NCBI GenBank assembly: GCA_028554795.2
Contig: CM068842.1
Span: 23,718,590-23,782,589 of the forward strand
DNA length: 64,000 bases
Origin: Sinohyriopsis cumingii
Lineage: Eukaryota > Mollusca > Bivalvia > Unionida > Unionidae
Direction of reading: 5' to 3'
Under the pieces are notes generated by a model. That model worked only from the letters and a program-made list of their open reading frames with translations. It did no database searches and was not told the origin of the DNA. Below, one piece after another: positions 47,166 through 61,933 of this stretch; positions within the stretch are counted from its first letter, which is position 1; each line of letters opens with the position of its first letter. The position numbers were made by a program, and so were the translations under genes.

Positions 47166-47672
47166 GATAATATCCCAAAATAGCACGATACTGCTTCAGG
47201 TTTGGTAAAACAAAACTTCTGGATTACAAAACGGCCAAGGGCTACTTGAAGAAAACGTGAAACAGCACAGTGGCAATGAGCCGTGTCGTAACTATGTAGC
47301 CATTTCAGATCAGGAACTGACCGCAAAATGACCAAGTATTGTTTATAAAGCTCACCAGGCCATTCAATGCGACCCAAGTCGAGAAAAGGAAACCAACATG
47401 TTTTGATAAATCACTCGTACGTTTGACTACGCCTTATATTTTTTAAAATTATTGGAACGTACGATTCATTAAATTGACGATTTAAAAATATGCCATTTTT
47501 CTTTTTTATTATCAGAGATAGGTTCTAGAAACAATACATATCCAGTATTTCAGTTGGTACTGTGGCCGATAAGTTATCAGTCTTAAAGGTTTTGTGGTAT
47601 TAAATTAAACTTTGATTATATGATACTATATTTTATGAATCGTCGAAGAACAAGCAGTGTTTTCTTTTGCAG

Positions 47673-47797
47673 ATCAATGAATATGAGCATGGCCTACGCC
47701 AAAGGAAATGCAACAAACTGTAAATTTGGAATGTCCATGTATTACTCATTTCTCCCTGATGGAGCAAGGAAGTTTTGGGAAGATGTTTGTCAACTGG
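47673..47797 (+). CDS. host gene, exon 5
   Basis: The acceptor is gtgttttcttttgcag and the donor gtatga. The frame reads SMNMSMAYAKGNATNCKFGM then SMYYSFLPDGARKFWEDVCQ. NAT is a possible glycosylation site. The FW-x-DVC ending recalls exon 3 (DFWNSTNSC). It enters in phase 2 and leaves in phase 1. Confidence 0.8.
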
Positions 47798-47802
47798 GTA
47801 TG

Positions 47803-47815
47803 AACATACATACAT

Positions 47816-47885
<70 letters not shown>

Positions 47886-47982
47886 CTACATGCCTACCTA
47901 CCTACCTACCTACCTACCTTCCTACCTACCTACCTACCTACCTACCTACATACATACATACATACATACATACATACATACG
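47803..47982. repeat. compound (CATA)/(CA)/(CCTA)/(CATA) microsatellite
   Basis: Starts 6 bases after the exon 5 donor. Four tract types in a symmetric order: CATA, CA, CCTA, CATA. Confidence 0.95.
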
Positions 47983-48059
47983 GGATTTCCATAAGCTTGT
48001 AGTATCAATAATTCAATAGATATGGGCAGGTTTGATTCCTCGCCATATTTCAGTTTGAT

Positions 48060-48712
48060 TGAAACTCGTCCGAAGTGAAGTCTGTGCTCATGAATATCAG
48101 TGATATATATGAAATCATGGTAAATTTAAATGTCAGTATCGACCGATACGTATCAAACTGAAGTAAATTTATCAACCGATAGGAATATAGTCAATCTGTA
48201 TTTAAACACCATAACCTACCGCTATGTACAAAATTAAGGTAAATTTACCCACCGATAGGCATGAAGTTAAGATGAATTTACCTACCGATTTTAACGTAAT
48301 CAAGGTAAATTTTTCTATCAATAGGTATGAGATTAAAGTAAATTTAAACATCAGTATCGACCAACAGGTATGAAATCAAAGTAAATTTAAACATCAATAT
48401 CGACCAACAGGTATGAAATCAAAGTAAATTTGAACGTTAATACCTATCACTAGGCATACAATCGAGGTCATTTTATCTACCAATAGGTATGAATTCAAAG
48501 CGAATTTAAGCACCAGTATCTACGGCTAGGTATGAAATCAAAGCTAATTCGCATATCAATCGGTACGAAGCCAAGGTAAATTTAAACGTCAATACCTACC
48601 GCTTGGTATAAAATTAAGGTATATTTACCTACCAATATGTATGGAATCAAGGTAAATTTAAACATCAGTATTTTCCGAAGGGTGTGAAATTAAAAGAAAT
48701 TTAAGCATCAAT
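48060..48712. repeat. diverged ~40-bp tandem repeat
   Basis: Degenerate units of the type aggtatgaaatcaaagtaaa + tttaaacatcaatatcgacc. It continues right of the homogenised array to about 49390 and appears to be its parent sequence. Confidence 0.75.
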
Positions 48713-49240
48713 GACTGTCGATAGATGTGATATCAAGTCAAAATTGCCTTCCAATAGGTATGAAATCGAGGTAAATTTAAGCATCAAGACTGTCGATAGA
48801 TGTGATATCAAGTCAAAATTGCCTTCCAATAGGTATGAAATCGAGGTAAATTTAAGCATCAAGACTGTCGATAGATGTGATATCAAGTCAAAATTGCCTT
48901 CTAATAGGTATGAAATCGAGGTAAATTTAAGCATCAAGACTGTCGATAGATGTGATATCAAGTCAAAATTGCCTTCCAATAGGTATGAAATCGAGGTAAA
49001 TTTAAGCATCAAGACTGTCGATAGATGTGATATCAAGTCAAAATTGCCTTCCAATAGGTATGAAATCGAGGTAAATTTAAGTATCAATGACTGTCGATAG
49101 ATGTGATATCAAGTCAAAATTGCCTTCCAATAGGTATGAAATCGAGGTAAATTTAAGTATCAATGACTGTCGATAGATGTGATATCAAGTCAAAATTGCC
49201 TTCCAATAGGTATGAAATCGAGGTAAATTTAAGCATCAAT
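48713..49240. repeat. 75/76-bp higher-order repeat, 7 near-identical copies
   Basis: Copies start at 48713, 48788, 48863, 48938, 49013, 49089 and 49165. Each is two diverged ~38-bp subunits (gactgtcgatagatgtgata... and aataggtatgaaatcgaggt...). By eye copies differ at only a few positions (for example ctaat for ccaat in the third). Copies of 75 bp lack one t that the 76-bp copies have. Frames of 128-129 codons on both strands follow from the 75-bp length. Confidence 0.93.
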
Positions 49241-49465
49241 AACAACCAACAGAGATGAAATCAGCGTAAATTTAAACATTTATACATACCGATAGTTATT
49301 GGATTATGTCACATTAGACAGGAATATCTACCGATAGGTATCAAAGCTAACTTTTCCTCGTAATGGGTATGGCATTTAGGTAAATTTAAATGACGTCTAA
49401 AAAGTACGTTACATAAAAGATTACATGTATCACAATTTCATTTTTGTCATTGTTTGCGATTTCAG

Positions 49466-49544
49466 GATGTTCAAATCTCGACAACAGTATCCCTTCGATC
49501 AATAGATGTTACAGCGACATTACCGGTCGAACACCAACGTGCGA
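49466..49544 (+). CDS. host gene, exon 6
   Basis: The acceptor is tgtttgcgatttcag and the donor a strong gtaagt. The frame reads GCSNLDNSIPSINRCYSDIT then GRTPTC, with three cysteines. It enters in phase 1 and leaves in phase 2. Confidence 0.78.
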
Positions 49545-50064
49545 GTAAGTGCTTAATACTCACTGTTAACAAGAGCAGCGGGCAGCGGAAGTGAACTATA
49601 TAGGTTTTGGGGACATCCATAGATGACGTCACGCAATTTTTGGCGGATTTTACCCCCTCCCCCTCGTCACTATTGTCACAAAAACACAGACCCTCCAAAT
49701 CTTTTTTTTCTCGAAAATATAGCAAGGTATCATAGTCACAGATATACAAACAAAGAAAAAAATTAAACAAGGAAGAACAAAATAGAAAAGGAATATTATT
49801 CATCAAAGATGCTTCTAAGTTGATGGACGTAAGCAGGAAGTTGCAGCTACCGTAAACAATAACATTTAACACTATTTCTCCATAAGAAATTTTTCGAGGT
49901 GTTGATAATTATTTATGATTATGGAGTTGTGCTATTATATATCCAATAAATAGTTATCAGTGGTCATAGTGTGTTATTCTCACAGAACAAAATATACATA
50001 TAGAAAGGGAGATCTTTCAAGGGAGATAACTGCTTCTTGTGGTTCCTCTAAATCTTCATTTTAG

Positions 50065-50123
50065 ACAGCTGTGTGCCAAAGAAGTCAATATCAAATCAGC
50101 ATTTGATAGTGGGTTGTCTTGCG
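50065..50123 (+). CDS. host gene, exon 7
   Basis: The acceptor is aatcttcattttag. The frame reads EQLCAKEVNIKSAFDSGLSC. The donor may be gtaatc at 50124 (phase 1) or gtaaat at 50131 (phase 2, adding GN). The first choice joins directly to exon 8; the second needs the 20-nt mini-exon at 51819. Confidence 0.65.
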
Positions 50124-50468
50124 GTAATCGGTAAATCGCAGGAGTACTTAGTTTTTGCAGAAGTAGTTGGTCTTTCCTAATCTTAGCAAGATTTCGCTCA
50201 GCTCTTTTATGATGCATCCATTATGTTCTCAAAACCCTGCGTACAACTTTTATACCATCTATATTCACTTATTAGTCGAGCCCAATTGCAAACTGCACAG
50301 AACTCAATCTGCTGTTGCATATTGCATCAGCAGATGGAGGTCTATGCAGCTTGTTATGAATGATCAGGAGAGCAAACACGATGGCTCATTATGCGATGGC
50401 ATATTCAGGGTCTGTGTTGTTTGCTGTTGGACTGGAATTAACAAGCTAGCAGAGACACTAGTACTACG

Positions 50469-50746
50469 TTCTAGCGCAGTGGTTCCCAACTTTTTCGGAT
50501 ATGAGAACCCCTTCTTAACATAAATCTTGCGGATCTCCACATGCCAATAGTTGTACTTTTAGGCTCGGTTAATTGAGAAAATACATAATGACAAAAATCA
50601 ATTATGATCTCAGTAACCGTTGTGCGAGACATTATTTCGAAAGTCAATTGCAGACCGCTTTGAAAATCCGAAGCCCCCTCCCCCCCCCCCCCCCGGACCG
50701 GGGAGGGGGGATCGATGCCCACAGGGTGGGAACTACTGTTCTAGTA
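50469..50746. mobile_element. hAT-like MITE (CAGTGGTTCCCAAC ends)
   Basis: The element spans 50477-50738. The left end is CAGTGGTTCCCAACTTTTT; the right end, reverse-complemented, is CAGTAGTTCCCACCCTGTGG. Flanks ttctagcg / ttctagta match at 6 of 8 positions. A long C-run lies near the right end. Confidence 0.8.
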
Positions 50747-51124
50747 GAACTGTCGAGCATCCAGCTTAGTGTTATACAATAAACCTAGACCCAACCAGGT
50801 TTTGTAAATTTACAGGTAGCTAATGAAATGTTCTCGTTAGCCTCTCGAAAGACCTGTACTGAGGTACTGAGTTCAATTCCGATATTTCAATATGGCTGGC
50901 GTTTTAAAATCGCACGTGTCACACCATCGTAATTCAGTATGTTTATACCTTATCAGATTAAGACCAGTGTATGCCTTGGAAAAACGCGTTGCCCTTGTGA
51001 TTTGAGAGGATTGGGAAAAGAATATTGGATAAACAAATATGGATATCCTGTGGAGTAGGTGTAGACTGTACACACAGCCATAATCTGTATATGTGATATG
51101 GATTTTTAAAGTAGCTTTAAAAAT

Positions 51125-51405
51125 TATCAGTTATATCGCTACGATGTCTGCAGTGTGGCAGTTTATAGTGATGTCTTACACTAGCATCATACCACAGACA
51201 CGTAACATCATGTCCCACTCTGTCACATTATACTGACACTAGGCTGACCAGTCATAACACTAGTCTCTTAAAGCTGAGCTCCAAACGAGGCTGAAGCCTG
51301 TATCATTTTTATATCTTTAGTAGGACTCGGCCGCTGTTCAAACTTGCGATCTTCCGCATCCGAGGCGGATGTTCTAACCATTTAGACCACCGGAGCTGTC
51401 TCCGG
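51125..51405 (-). mobile_element. SINE family B
   Basis: The minus-strand copy has a head gacagctccggtggtctaaa + tggttagaac and an end atcgctacgatgtctgcagt (as read on +). It matches 33287-33540 and 62443-62668, and is the longest of the three. Confidence 0.82.
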
Positions 51406-51818
51406 TGGAGTGGTCTCTGCATAATGCAGAATTGGTAGCATTTATAGTGAATTTGCCATTTTTACTAGCTTACGAGCTGGGTCCAACTGCAAACAAGATA
51501 GACCTTGATCTGCCATTACATCATGCGCTTGCAATTCAGGGCTTCTGTTGTTTGTTCTATTGACTACCCCTAACAAACTACACAAATCCAGATCTGCTGG
51601 CACAATATGCGACGGAGGTCTGCGTATATGCGGTTTCAATTTAGACTTGATGCATAAGCGAGTATATACGGTGTATGAGAATTCTCACTTTGTTCCTGCT
51701 CTATATTCTGTCAGATATACCACTTGAAACGTTATTCTCCACAGATTAATTTACTATTGTAAACAAGGAATAAAAAAAGACACGGAAATGAAAATTATCT
51801 TCATCGTCCTAATTTTAG
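51406..51818. other. non-coding intron sequence
   Basis: Nothing recognised. Confidence 0.5.
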
Positions 51819-51838
51819 AAACTTGTTCACATGGCTGG
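51819..51838 (+). CDS. host gene, possible 20-nt mini-exon
   Basis: It sits between a good acceptor (tcctaattttag) and an excellent donor (gtaagt). Used with the longer exon 7 donor it keeps frame (NLFTWL) and leaves phase 1, which exon 8 accepts. It may be optional, or splice-site-like noise. Confidence 0.3.
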
Positions 51839-52264
51839 GTAAGTTGGAAATATATACACAACCAAAACTTGAGTCGAATTTTATTAGCAGATAAAAATGT
51901 GTATTACCTACGCTAATAATTTATGATATCTTGATAGTTCGATTAAAAACTGAATGAATCTGAATTTACAAGTTTTATATGACTTTACCAGATTGAGTCT
52001 TCGATCAATGCACAGAATTATTAAATTATCCATATGATCTGCTCAGACCCAACATAGAGCTTTCTCACCTGCGACTTTGACAAGTCGAAGAAGAAAAAAA
52101 ACCCAGAAAAGAACAAAGTAAATTTGAGATTAGATCACTTATTGTGTTTGAAATTCTAATTTATTTATTTTACAATAATGATGTATGCCTTAACATAATA
52201 ATAATAATCATGAGAGTGTCTAAATTACATATCTTTTAAATGTTAGTAAAATTGCTGGCGTCTT

Positions 52265-52378
52265 AATTACCATGTATGTTTGTATGTATGTATGTATGTA
52301 TGTATGTATGTATGTATGTGCGTGTGTGCGTGCGTGCGTGCGTGCGTGCATACATACATACATACAAACATACATACT
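52265..52378. repeat. (GTAT)/(GTGC)/(CATA) compound microsatellite
   Basis: The two ends (GTATG... and CATAC...) are reverse complements and could fold into a hairpin of about 40 bp per arm. Confidence 0.9.
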
Positions 52379-52537
52379 GTAACGATATCTAGAAAAGGAT
52401 ATTTGTTTATCAACGTATGTTTTTACCATTCAGTACAGTCGCTTCAAATACATCACAGGAAAATCCCACAGAATTTCCCAGAATATATCATATTCAGATC
52501 TGATGTAATCACTTGAAATTTGTCACATGCAGTCTAG

Positions 52538-52640
52538 GTAGAACTTTGAAAAATATCTCTTTTGGACACGTTATTGGGTGTGACGGTGGTCGAAGGTTTT
52601 TCTTACACTGTGGGACAGAAATGGCATCATGTATCGTTAA
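52538..52640 (+). CDS. host gene, exon 8
   Basis: The frame reads RTLKNISFGHVIGCDGGRRF then FLHCGTEMASCIV, with three cysteines and an NIS site. The donor gtgagt (52641) is excellent and leaves phase 2, as exon 9 requires. The acceptor is weak: ctag at 52537 (phase 1), or cag at 52532 with another exon 7 form. The 3' end is firmer than the 5' end. Confidence 0.6.
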
Positions 52641-52979
52641 GTGAGTGAATACATGGCAATCAAAGGTATATGATATAAAAATGGTAAACTGAAAAGCTCA
52701 TTGTTATTTATGAGAATAGTAGAATTGTTTGAATAAAAATACATATATGAATATGTATTTTCCATTCTCGGTGTCCTTTTATTGCCTGCACTTTTTCTTT
52801 CTATTTTTTATTGTTATAGTGTACGGTGTTTCTATCAATGACCTAATATAGCTAAATGTGTAATTCGTTCATTACGTCACGGAACAAAAGAGTAATGGAA
52901 GAAGAACTGTAGTGCTGTTTATGTTTATATCCTTGAAGTCATCATTTTGTTGCCTGAATCGCTGCTATATTTTTTCCAG

Positions 52980-53311
52980 AGAACATTGGGACTTCAAGCA
53001 ATGTATTTACAAACGAGGGGATGTTTGTATGGGGGCTTTAGTCAAATATTATGTGGACTTTTACCAAAATGAAAAATTGTGCATTACAACAACTTCCACC
53101 ACAAGCACGACAACCACTCCTACCACCACCTCCACCACTACCATTGTTTCCACCACCACGACCACCAGGGCCACTACGATCACCACTGCAATAATTACAG
53201 ACACCACAACTTTGCAATTACCGAGTACAGTAACTGCCAGAGAAAAGGAAACTTCCCAAGTTCCCGTTTCTTCTGTAACTCCATTTGCCTCACCAAGGAC
53301 ATCATCGTCGG
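52980..53311 (+). CDS. host gene, exon 9 (Thr-rich mucin-like linker)
   Basis: The acceptor is gctgctatattttttccag and the donor gtaagg. The first part is cysteine-containing (EHWDFKQCIYKRGDVCMGAL, then KYYVDFYQNEKLC). It runs into about 45 residues that are mostly Thr, Ser and Pro, typical of O-glycosylated linkers. It ends with a Ser/Pro-rich stretch (SQVPVSSVTPFASPRTSSSG). It enters in phase 2 and leaves in phase 1. Confidence 0.85.
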
Positions 53312-53534
53312 GTAAGGCACTTGTTCATATAGGATGACATTTGGAAGAAATATAGTGATGAATTCCGAAAAAAATATATCATTTCTTTCCGTAATGGATT
53401 ATAGTCATATTTTCATAGGCACAACAAAAGCATTGGATTTCCCAGTTCTCACTGCATGCCTTTATTTCCAGCTGTAAAAATTACTCAATGATTTTAAATG
53501 AAAGCAATGAAAAACACAATATAACAACGTAGCA

Positions 53535-54030
53535 AAGTGTTGCATAACAATGTATTTTTTCCTATACATACAACAGCAAGTGTTCCATAGCATAGTATTT
53601 TTTTCCTATGCATACAACAGCAAGTGTTCTATAGCATAGTATTTTTTTTCCTATGCATACAACAGCAAGTGTTCCATAGCATAGTATTTTTTTCCTATAC
53701 ATACAACAGCAAGTGTTCCATAGGATAGTATTTTTTCCTATACATACAACAGCAAGTGTTCCATAGCATAGTATTTTTTTCCTATATATACAACAGCAAA
53801 TGTTCCATAGCATAGTATTTTTCGACTATGCATACAACAGCAAGTGTTGTATAACAATGTATTTTTTCCTATACCTACATCGTAGCAAGTGTTGTAAAAC
53901 TATGTATTGTTTCCTATGCATACAGCAGCAAGTATTGTGTATCAATGTATTTTTTCCTATACCTCCAGCGCAGCAAGTGTACAACTATGTATTTTTTCCT
54001 ATACCTCCAGCATCAAGTGTTGTATGACAG
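53535..54030. repeat. ~43-bp tandem repeat, about 11 copies
   Basis: Unit of the type cctatacatacaacagcaag + tgttccatagcatagtattt + ttt. Later copies are more diverged. Confidence 0.9.
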
Positions 54031-54039
54031 TGTGTATAT

Positions 54040-54155
<116 letters not shown>

Positions 54156-54169
54156 GGATGGATACAATT

Positions 54170-54606
54170 CCATTCGTTAATATTTTAAAATCAATTCATA
54201 ATTCCAGGATACAGCGTTTCAGCTAATCGGTTAATATTTTAAATCAATTCAAAATTCCATCATACAGCGTTTCAGCTAATCTGTTAATAATTTAAATCAA
54301 TTCAAAATTCCATCATAAAGCGTTTCATCCCATCGGTTAATATTTTAAATCAATTCAAAATTCCGTCATATAGCGTTTCAGCCAATTGGTTAATATTTTA
54401 AATCAATTCAAAATTCCATCATAAAGTGTTTCAGCTAATTGGTTAATATTTTAAATCAGTTCAAAATTCCATCATACAGCGTTTCAGCTAATCTGTTAAT
54501 AATTTAAATCAATTCAAAATTCCATCATAAAGCGTTTCATCCAATTGGTTAATATTTTAAATCAATTCAAAATTCCATCACAAAGTGTTTCAGCCAATCG
54601 GTTAAT
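54170..54606. repeat. 53-bp tandem repeat, about 8 copies
   Basis: Unit of the type ggttaatattttaaatcaat + tcaaaattccatcataaagc + gtttcagctaatc. Directly follows the (TA)n tract and the 43-bp array. Confidence 0.92.
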
Positions 54607-57499
<2,893 letters not shown>

Positions 57500-57849
57500 G
57501 TCTAGAACAGAGGTGGGCAAACTTTGTCGCATACACAAATTTACACCTTCTCGCGGGCCGCATAGTTCATTAAGTAAAATAATTAGTATTTGAAATAGAA
57601 AAAAGCAAAAGGTTCTTCTAAATAGCATCTAATTAATTTTCAGTTGTTAATATGTTGTTAATATTTGAAAATTTAAACTTAAACTTCAAAAGAAGCACAT
57701 TTATATGATAAACAGCGTAACATAAACAGAGTCAGTGAGAATGATGACTTGTTCCTAGGCCGCAGGAAAACCCTTGGTGGGCCGCATGAAAGCCCTTGGC
57801 GGGTCGCATGCAGCCCGCGGGCCGTAGTTTGCCCACCCCTAGTCTAGAA
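57500..57849. mobile_element. hAT MITE with TIR and 8-bp TSD
   Basis: The element spans 57508-57841 (334 bp). The left end is CAGAGGTGGGCAAACT; the right end, reverse-complemented, is TAGGGGTGGGCAAACT. The identical 8-bp duplication gtctagaa flanks it (57500-57507 and 57842-57849). The subterminal repeats 'gggccgcat' and 'cccttgg' are typical of hAT-type MITEs. No ORF. Confidence 0.93.
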
Positions 57850-57978
57850 CCATGTCTCCTTACATAATGAATTTTAGGCTTTCCTTTTACTTCTTTCTTA
57901 ACTAATTATTGCATTTCATGATCTTTATCATTTTTCAAATTTGGTAAATAAAAACAAATTGCATCTATTTCCTTGCAG

Positions 57979-58084
57979 AAAGCACGACGACTCCGGCGAG
58001 GATGCTGAATATTTCAGCTTGTGTCACAGAGGCTGACCGTCAGTTGTTTTCGAAATCCCCCAATTTAACAAAAGAAGTGATAAT
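57979..58084 (+). CDS. host gene, exon 10
   Basis: The acceptor is tctatttccttgcag and the donor gtaagt. The frame reads ESTTTPARMLNISACVTEAD then RQLFSKSPNLTKEVI. NIS and NLT are possible glycosylation sites. It enters in phase 1 and leaves in phase 2, like exon 2, to which it is similar around its cysteine. Confidence 0.85.
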
Positions 58085-59004
58085 GTAAGTCTTTACTGTA
58101 ATTCGTACCATATAATTTTAGGTTTAATTTCAAAGACACACTTTTACACAACTTTTCTTGGAGTACTTACGTAACGCGGACTTTTAGCCACCATTGCAAC
58201 TGAAAGTCCCATATAATGGATTATAAAAGTCGGAGTATGTACTCAAAAAATGTCGGAGTGTGTGCTCAAAGATAATGCGCTACAGGAAGACGACTTGGTA
58301 AAGAGGGAATAAGGGCTGCACATTCGTTGTTGTCTTTCGGTAATTTTGATGTATGGAGAGATTTTGTAAAATAAACAGATATGACTTATTTCATTTTCAA
58401 ATAAGCTTTGTGTTAGTGGAAAACAGTTTTTTGCTTCTTACTGAATGACATATTGATTAATTTACACGTATTTGCATACTGTCTTATCCACTTGCCTCTA
58501 TACATATGTACCTGTATATGAAGAAAAACAAACATGCATACAACAAAAGTACTTTGTTGTAAATAAATTTATTAATGATTGCTGTAATTGACTGATCGGA
58601 AAATGTTTAAATATTTGAGTGACTGCCTGTTTTAAACGATGATTTTTATGTTTTTATGATTAAGGAGTTACGGGAATGTTCTCACTCTATGGCAAGAATC
58701 CATATCTGAGCTATCACATTAGTACGACCATTTCTTTGTTTGCTTCTTTTGTTGTGGGTTGTTGTTTTTTTTTTTTTTTCACAGAAAACTCTGGAAAGAC
58801 ATCCCTAAAATTAGAACTGAAATTAAAAAATTGCAAGTTAAATTAATTTCCAAAATATATTAAAAATAGTGTGTCCTTCTAAAAATCGCAAAAATAATTT
58901 TCATTAAAAAAGTGTCACTGACTTGAGACAGGGAATGAAATATTTTGAGGAATATCTGCAGACCCGTTCTCTAGTAATATACTTTCTTTTCATCTATTTT
59001 GTAG
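58085..59004. other. non-coding intron sequence
   Basis: Last intron of the host gene; a T-run at about 58767-58782. Nothing else. Confidence 0.6.
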
Positions 59005-59230
59005 GAAAGTGCTGAAAATTGAATCCTGCTTGTATCGACTGGATAATGACCTAACTGTTGTTACGAAAGCTGTAGCTAATTTACCAACTTACGTCCAAGA
59101 AATGTTCATCAGGGTACAGAAAGACGGATATGACGTACTAAGGACACTCCCAGAATGTGTAAAACCCAAGCCCAAAGATGTGAACTGCGAAGGACATAAC
59201 TATGGTATTCTTGCATGTTCAGGAAGTTAG
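59005..59230 (+). CDS. host gene, terminal exon 11
   Basis: The acceptor is tctttt..ctattttgtag. The frame reads KVLKIESCLYRLDNDLTVVT, then KAVANLPTYVQEMFIRVQKD, GYDVLRTLPECVKPKPKDVN and CEGHNYGILACSGS with a TAG stop at 59228-59230. A helical body carries four cysteines. With all exons (mini-exon omitted) the reading is exactly 518 codons including the stop. There is no transmembrane segment at the C-terminus, so a secreted product is likely if a signal peptide exists upstream. Family not recognised. Confidence 0.87.
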
Positions 59231-59335
59231 TAGACCGCTTCTTTTCATGATACCATAAATATACACTGACTCCTTCCACACTATTGCAATATCGAGCAAG
59301 CACCTGTTACATAAACAATCTTAATTTCTTCTCTA

Positions 59336-59364
59336 AATAAATTAAGTTACCTTCTCTAAATAAA
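59336..59364 (+). promoter_or_regulatory. polyadenylation signals
   Basis: AATAAA occurs at 59336-59341 and 59359-59364, about 110-135 bases after the stop codon of exon 11. This fits the 3' end of the host transcript. Confidence 0.6.
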
Positions 59365-59384
59365 GTCTTTATTATCATTCATTC

Positions 59385-59908
59385 ACAATCACGGAACTAA
59401 ATACAGGCAGAATGAATAAGTGTATTGAATGATACCTTCTAGAACAAAACAACGTTTCTTAATTGTATAGCTTTTAAACGTTGCCCATGAAAAATGCTTC
59501 AATTTTCCTTACACTTAAAAGGTTCCATGTTAAAATTTTAGGTGGAAGGCATTATCGGTGTCATATCTTCTTGATATTTCTACAATGCAATGATGCAACA
59601 ATATACGTAAAAATTACAACTGTAGAGATTAAAAGCCCTAATTAGAGGAGTTCCAAATATTTGTAACTACGTTTTATGTTATTTACAGATTTTTGCATTT
59701 GATGGATTTGTTATAAAACTTTTACCATAAGTCATACAAATTAAATTGTGCCTCTTTATAATAGCTATTCCTGAATTTCAGTGATCGCTATATATTATAG
59801 TGTTTTCTTTCTTATTTCCAGATGCTCCTAGCTGTACAAGGATCCTTTTATTTGTTTCCACTTTGATACTGGTAGAGCGCTATTTTCAGTAGTGTGTGTG
59901 TGTGCGTA

Positions 59909-59978
<70 letters not shown>

Positions 59979-61212
59979 AGAGATGAAATTGTGTATGATG
60001 TTCAAAACGGTTTAGTGTATGGATAGTAACAGAATCTATCCTTTAGAATATTTTTTTCCATTATCAAACAAAATATCCAATGATTTCATTTGGTGGACAC
60101 AAGGTGGTAAAAGCTTTGTATATTTTGACTCAAATTGATTAGTAACCGTGTTCTTTCATATTCTGCTGGTAAAGATGGCCATTCAAAGATTTGCAAAAGC
60201 ATCTCAATTTTATAACTTTTTCTCTTTAAATAAACTTATTCTGAGGAAAACTAATTCCAGAAAAGTGTCAGATTCATTCACATGAATGCGAACCTGTATG
60301 TTTTCTTCAAGCATTTATCAGGTTTTAGCCCATCCGGCCTCTGGCCGTATGAGCTGATGGTAAGGGTCTGCCATCCTTTTCCCATCGTTTTTCTACCAAC
60401 ATTTATATTTTCTCTGCAACCGTTTGACCAGATTTGATCAGACACTTTGTACAAATGCTTCTTATGGCATACTCTGTAATATTGTTGTCCGAGGTGGCTT
60501 TCTTTGCATCGGTGTGGCTTCCATACTAGCCAAGCAAACATGTTGTTTTCCATTTCTTTATAACGCTGTGTCAGGTTTGATAAAAATATGGTGATGAATA
60601 TTTCTTACGAGATACGTTTTTTTTTTAAATTGTGTTGGTGGGTGGGGGCTTTCTAGCATCAACATGTCTTTTGTAGAAAGCATTAGAAAGCCGCTTTTTC
60701 TAATCCCATCTGAGGGCTCATTTTTTATGACAACATTTTGCAATAATCTTTATAAAACATGCTTAATCAAGATGAGTCCACGAACGAATCCCCAGCTCTG
60801 ATTTGGCTTTATTTGCAACAAAGTTATGAACCTGTTTTTCATTGGTTTGTTTTGTTGTTTGTTTGTTTGTTTGGGTTTCTTTTGTTTTAATTCTTCACCC
60901 GCATGGCTGATCCGATTTCTGTCATACCGGGTAGTGTGATTCTATGTTATCCTAGTTGGGTTCCCCAGCAACGATAAAGCTCCAAAGGCCACAGGTGGAA
61001 AGTCTGTTTTCCAGAATAGCTAAGTCACTTAGATTACACTTTATAAGAATATTCTAAAAGGCAGGTTGTACCAAGAATTATGTTTTGGATAAGCCTCCAC
61101 CCCCCGGCATACTTCTAATACCAACCAAAAAAAAAATAATACACCAACCTATAAACGAATTTTTATTCAGAATCTCTGCCCCATTAATGATCAGAGTTAA
61201 TACGAACAACAG
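59385..61212. other. non-coding, no gene recognised
   Basis: A (GT)n/(GA)n tract at 59890-59985. Otherwise AT-rich with no supported gene. Confidence 0.55.
59890..59985. repeat. (GT)n then (GA)n microsatellite
   Basis: About 20 GT followed by about 25 GA dinucleotides, a purine-rich strand switch. Confidence 0.95.
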
Positions 61213-61382
61213 TAAAACCTGTCTTGAGAGACCACTGCTGTGAGAGACCATTTGTTTTGAGAGGCCATGTTCTCCATGTGCAGGTTTATTGATTATATAG
61301 TGTTATGACTTGTCAAGAGAAACCAAATGTCATGAGAGACCATTTTGTTTGGCAGAAGTGGTGGTCATTCAAGACAGGTTCC
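61213..61382. mobile_element. small MITE (AACCTGTCTTGA ends)
   Basis: The left end AACCTGTCTTGAGAGACCAC is mirrored at the right by gtggtcattcaagacaggtt. The internal copies 'gagagaccat' recur three times. Target duplication not clear. Confidence 0.7.
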
Positions 61383-61798
61383 ACACTGTTTCTAATAACA
61401 CGTTCCGTTAAAACTGTCTTCGGCTTAGCCTCCAAAGTAAAGTGAGTTTTCTCCATAGCAACCATGTGCGAGCTTAATTTGACTACTTCTCCAGAAAATT
61501 CTGAACCAGTGTTGGTAAAACACGGCGAGAATGCTCGTTAGAACATTCTTTACGTGAATGTCCTTTGTTGCCTCCATAGCATGTGTTTGGCATCTAAGAT
61601 AATCCGGCATAAATGCGTATTCAACAACTCTTCCACAAGAATTTGATCAATTTTGAATAATCTTTACGACATCATCCTGATTTAAGTCATCAGGTATGGC
61701 TGACATTGAAAATTGTCAGTAATTTGTATGATCTACGGGATGACTTTCAGCCACATTTGAATTTTGGATTTGGTAGTAATGGTAAATCTGCAGTTTTA

Positions 61799-61933
61799 CA
61801 GGGCTGACAAGGTGGGGGTGGCAACTAAACCTTTAAATATTTATGTATATAAAAAAAATTTTTTTTGAACAAGAACTATGAGTGACCCGGGCATTTCTTA
61901 CCCCAGGGCCCGTGCTCTCTCTCTACGGCCCTG
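61799..61933. mobile_element. hAT-like MITE (CAGGGC ends), second copy
   Basis: Begins CAGGGCTGACAAGG and ends ctctctacggccctg. Shares ends and interior with 23460-23621. No convincing target duplication. Confidence 0.65.

Noticed and set aside
48701-49100. 128-129 codon frames with a 25-residue perfect peptide repeat on both strands
   Set aside because: Produced by the 75-bp repeat unit. Neighbouring 76-bp units break the frame and there is no start or splice context.
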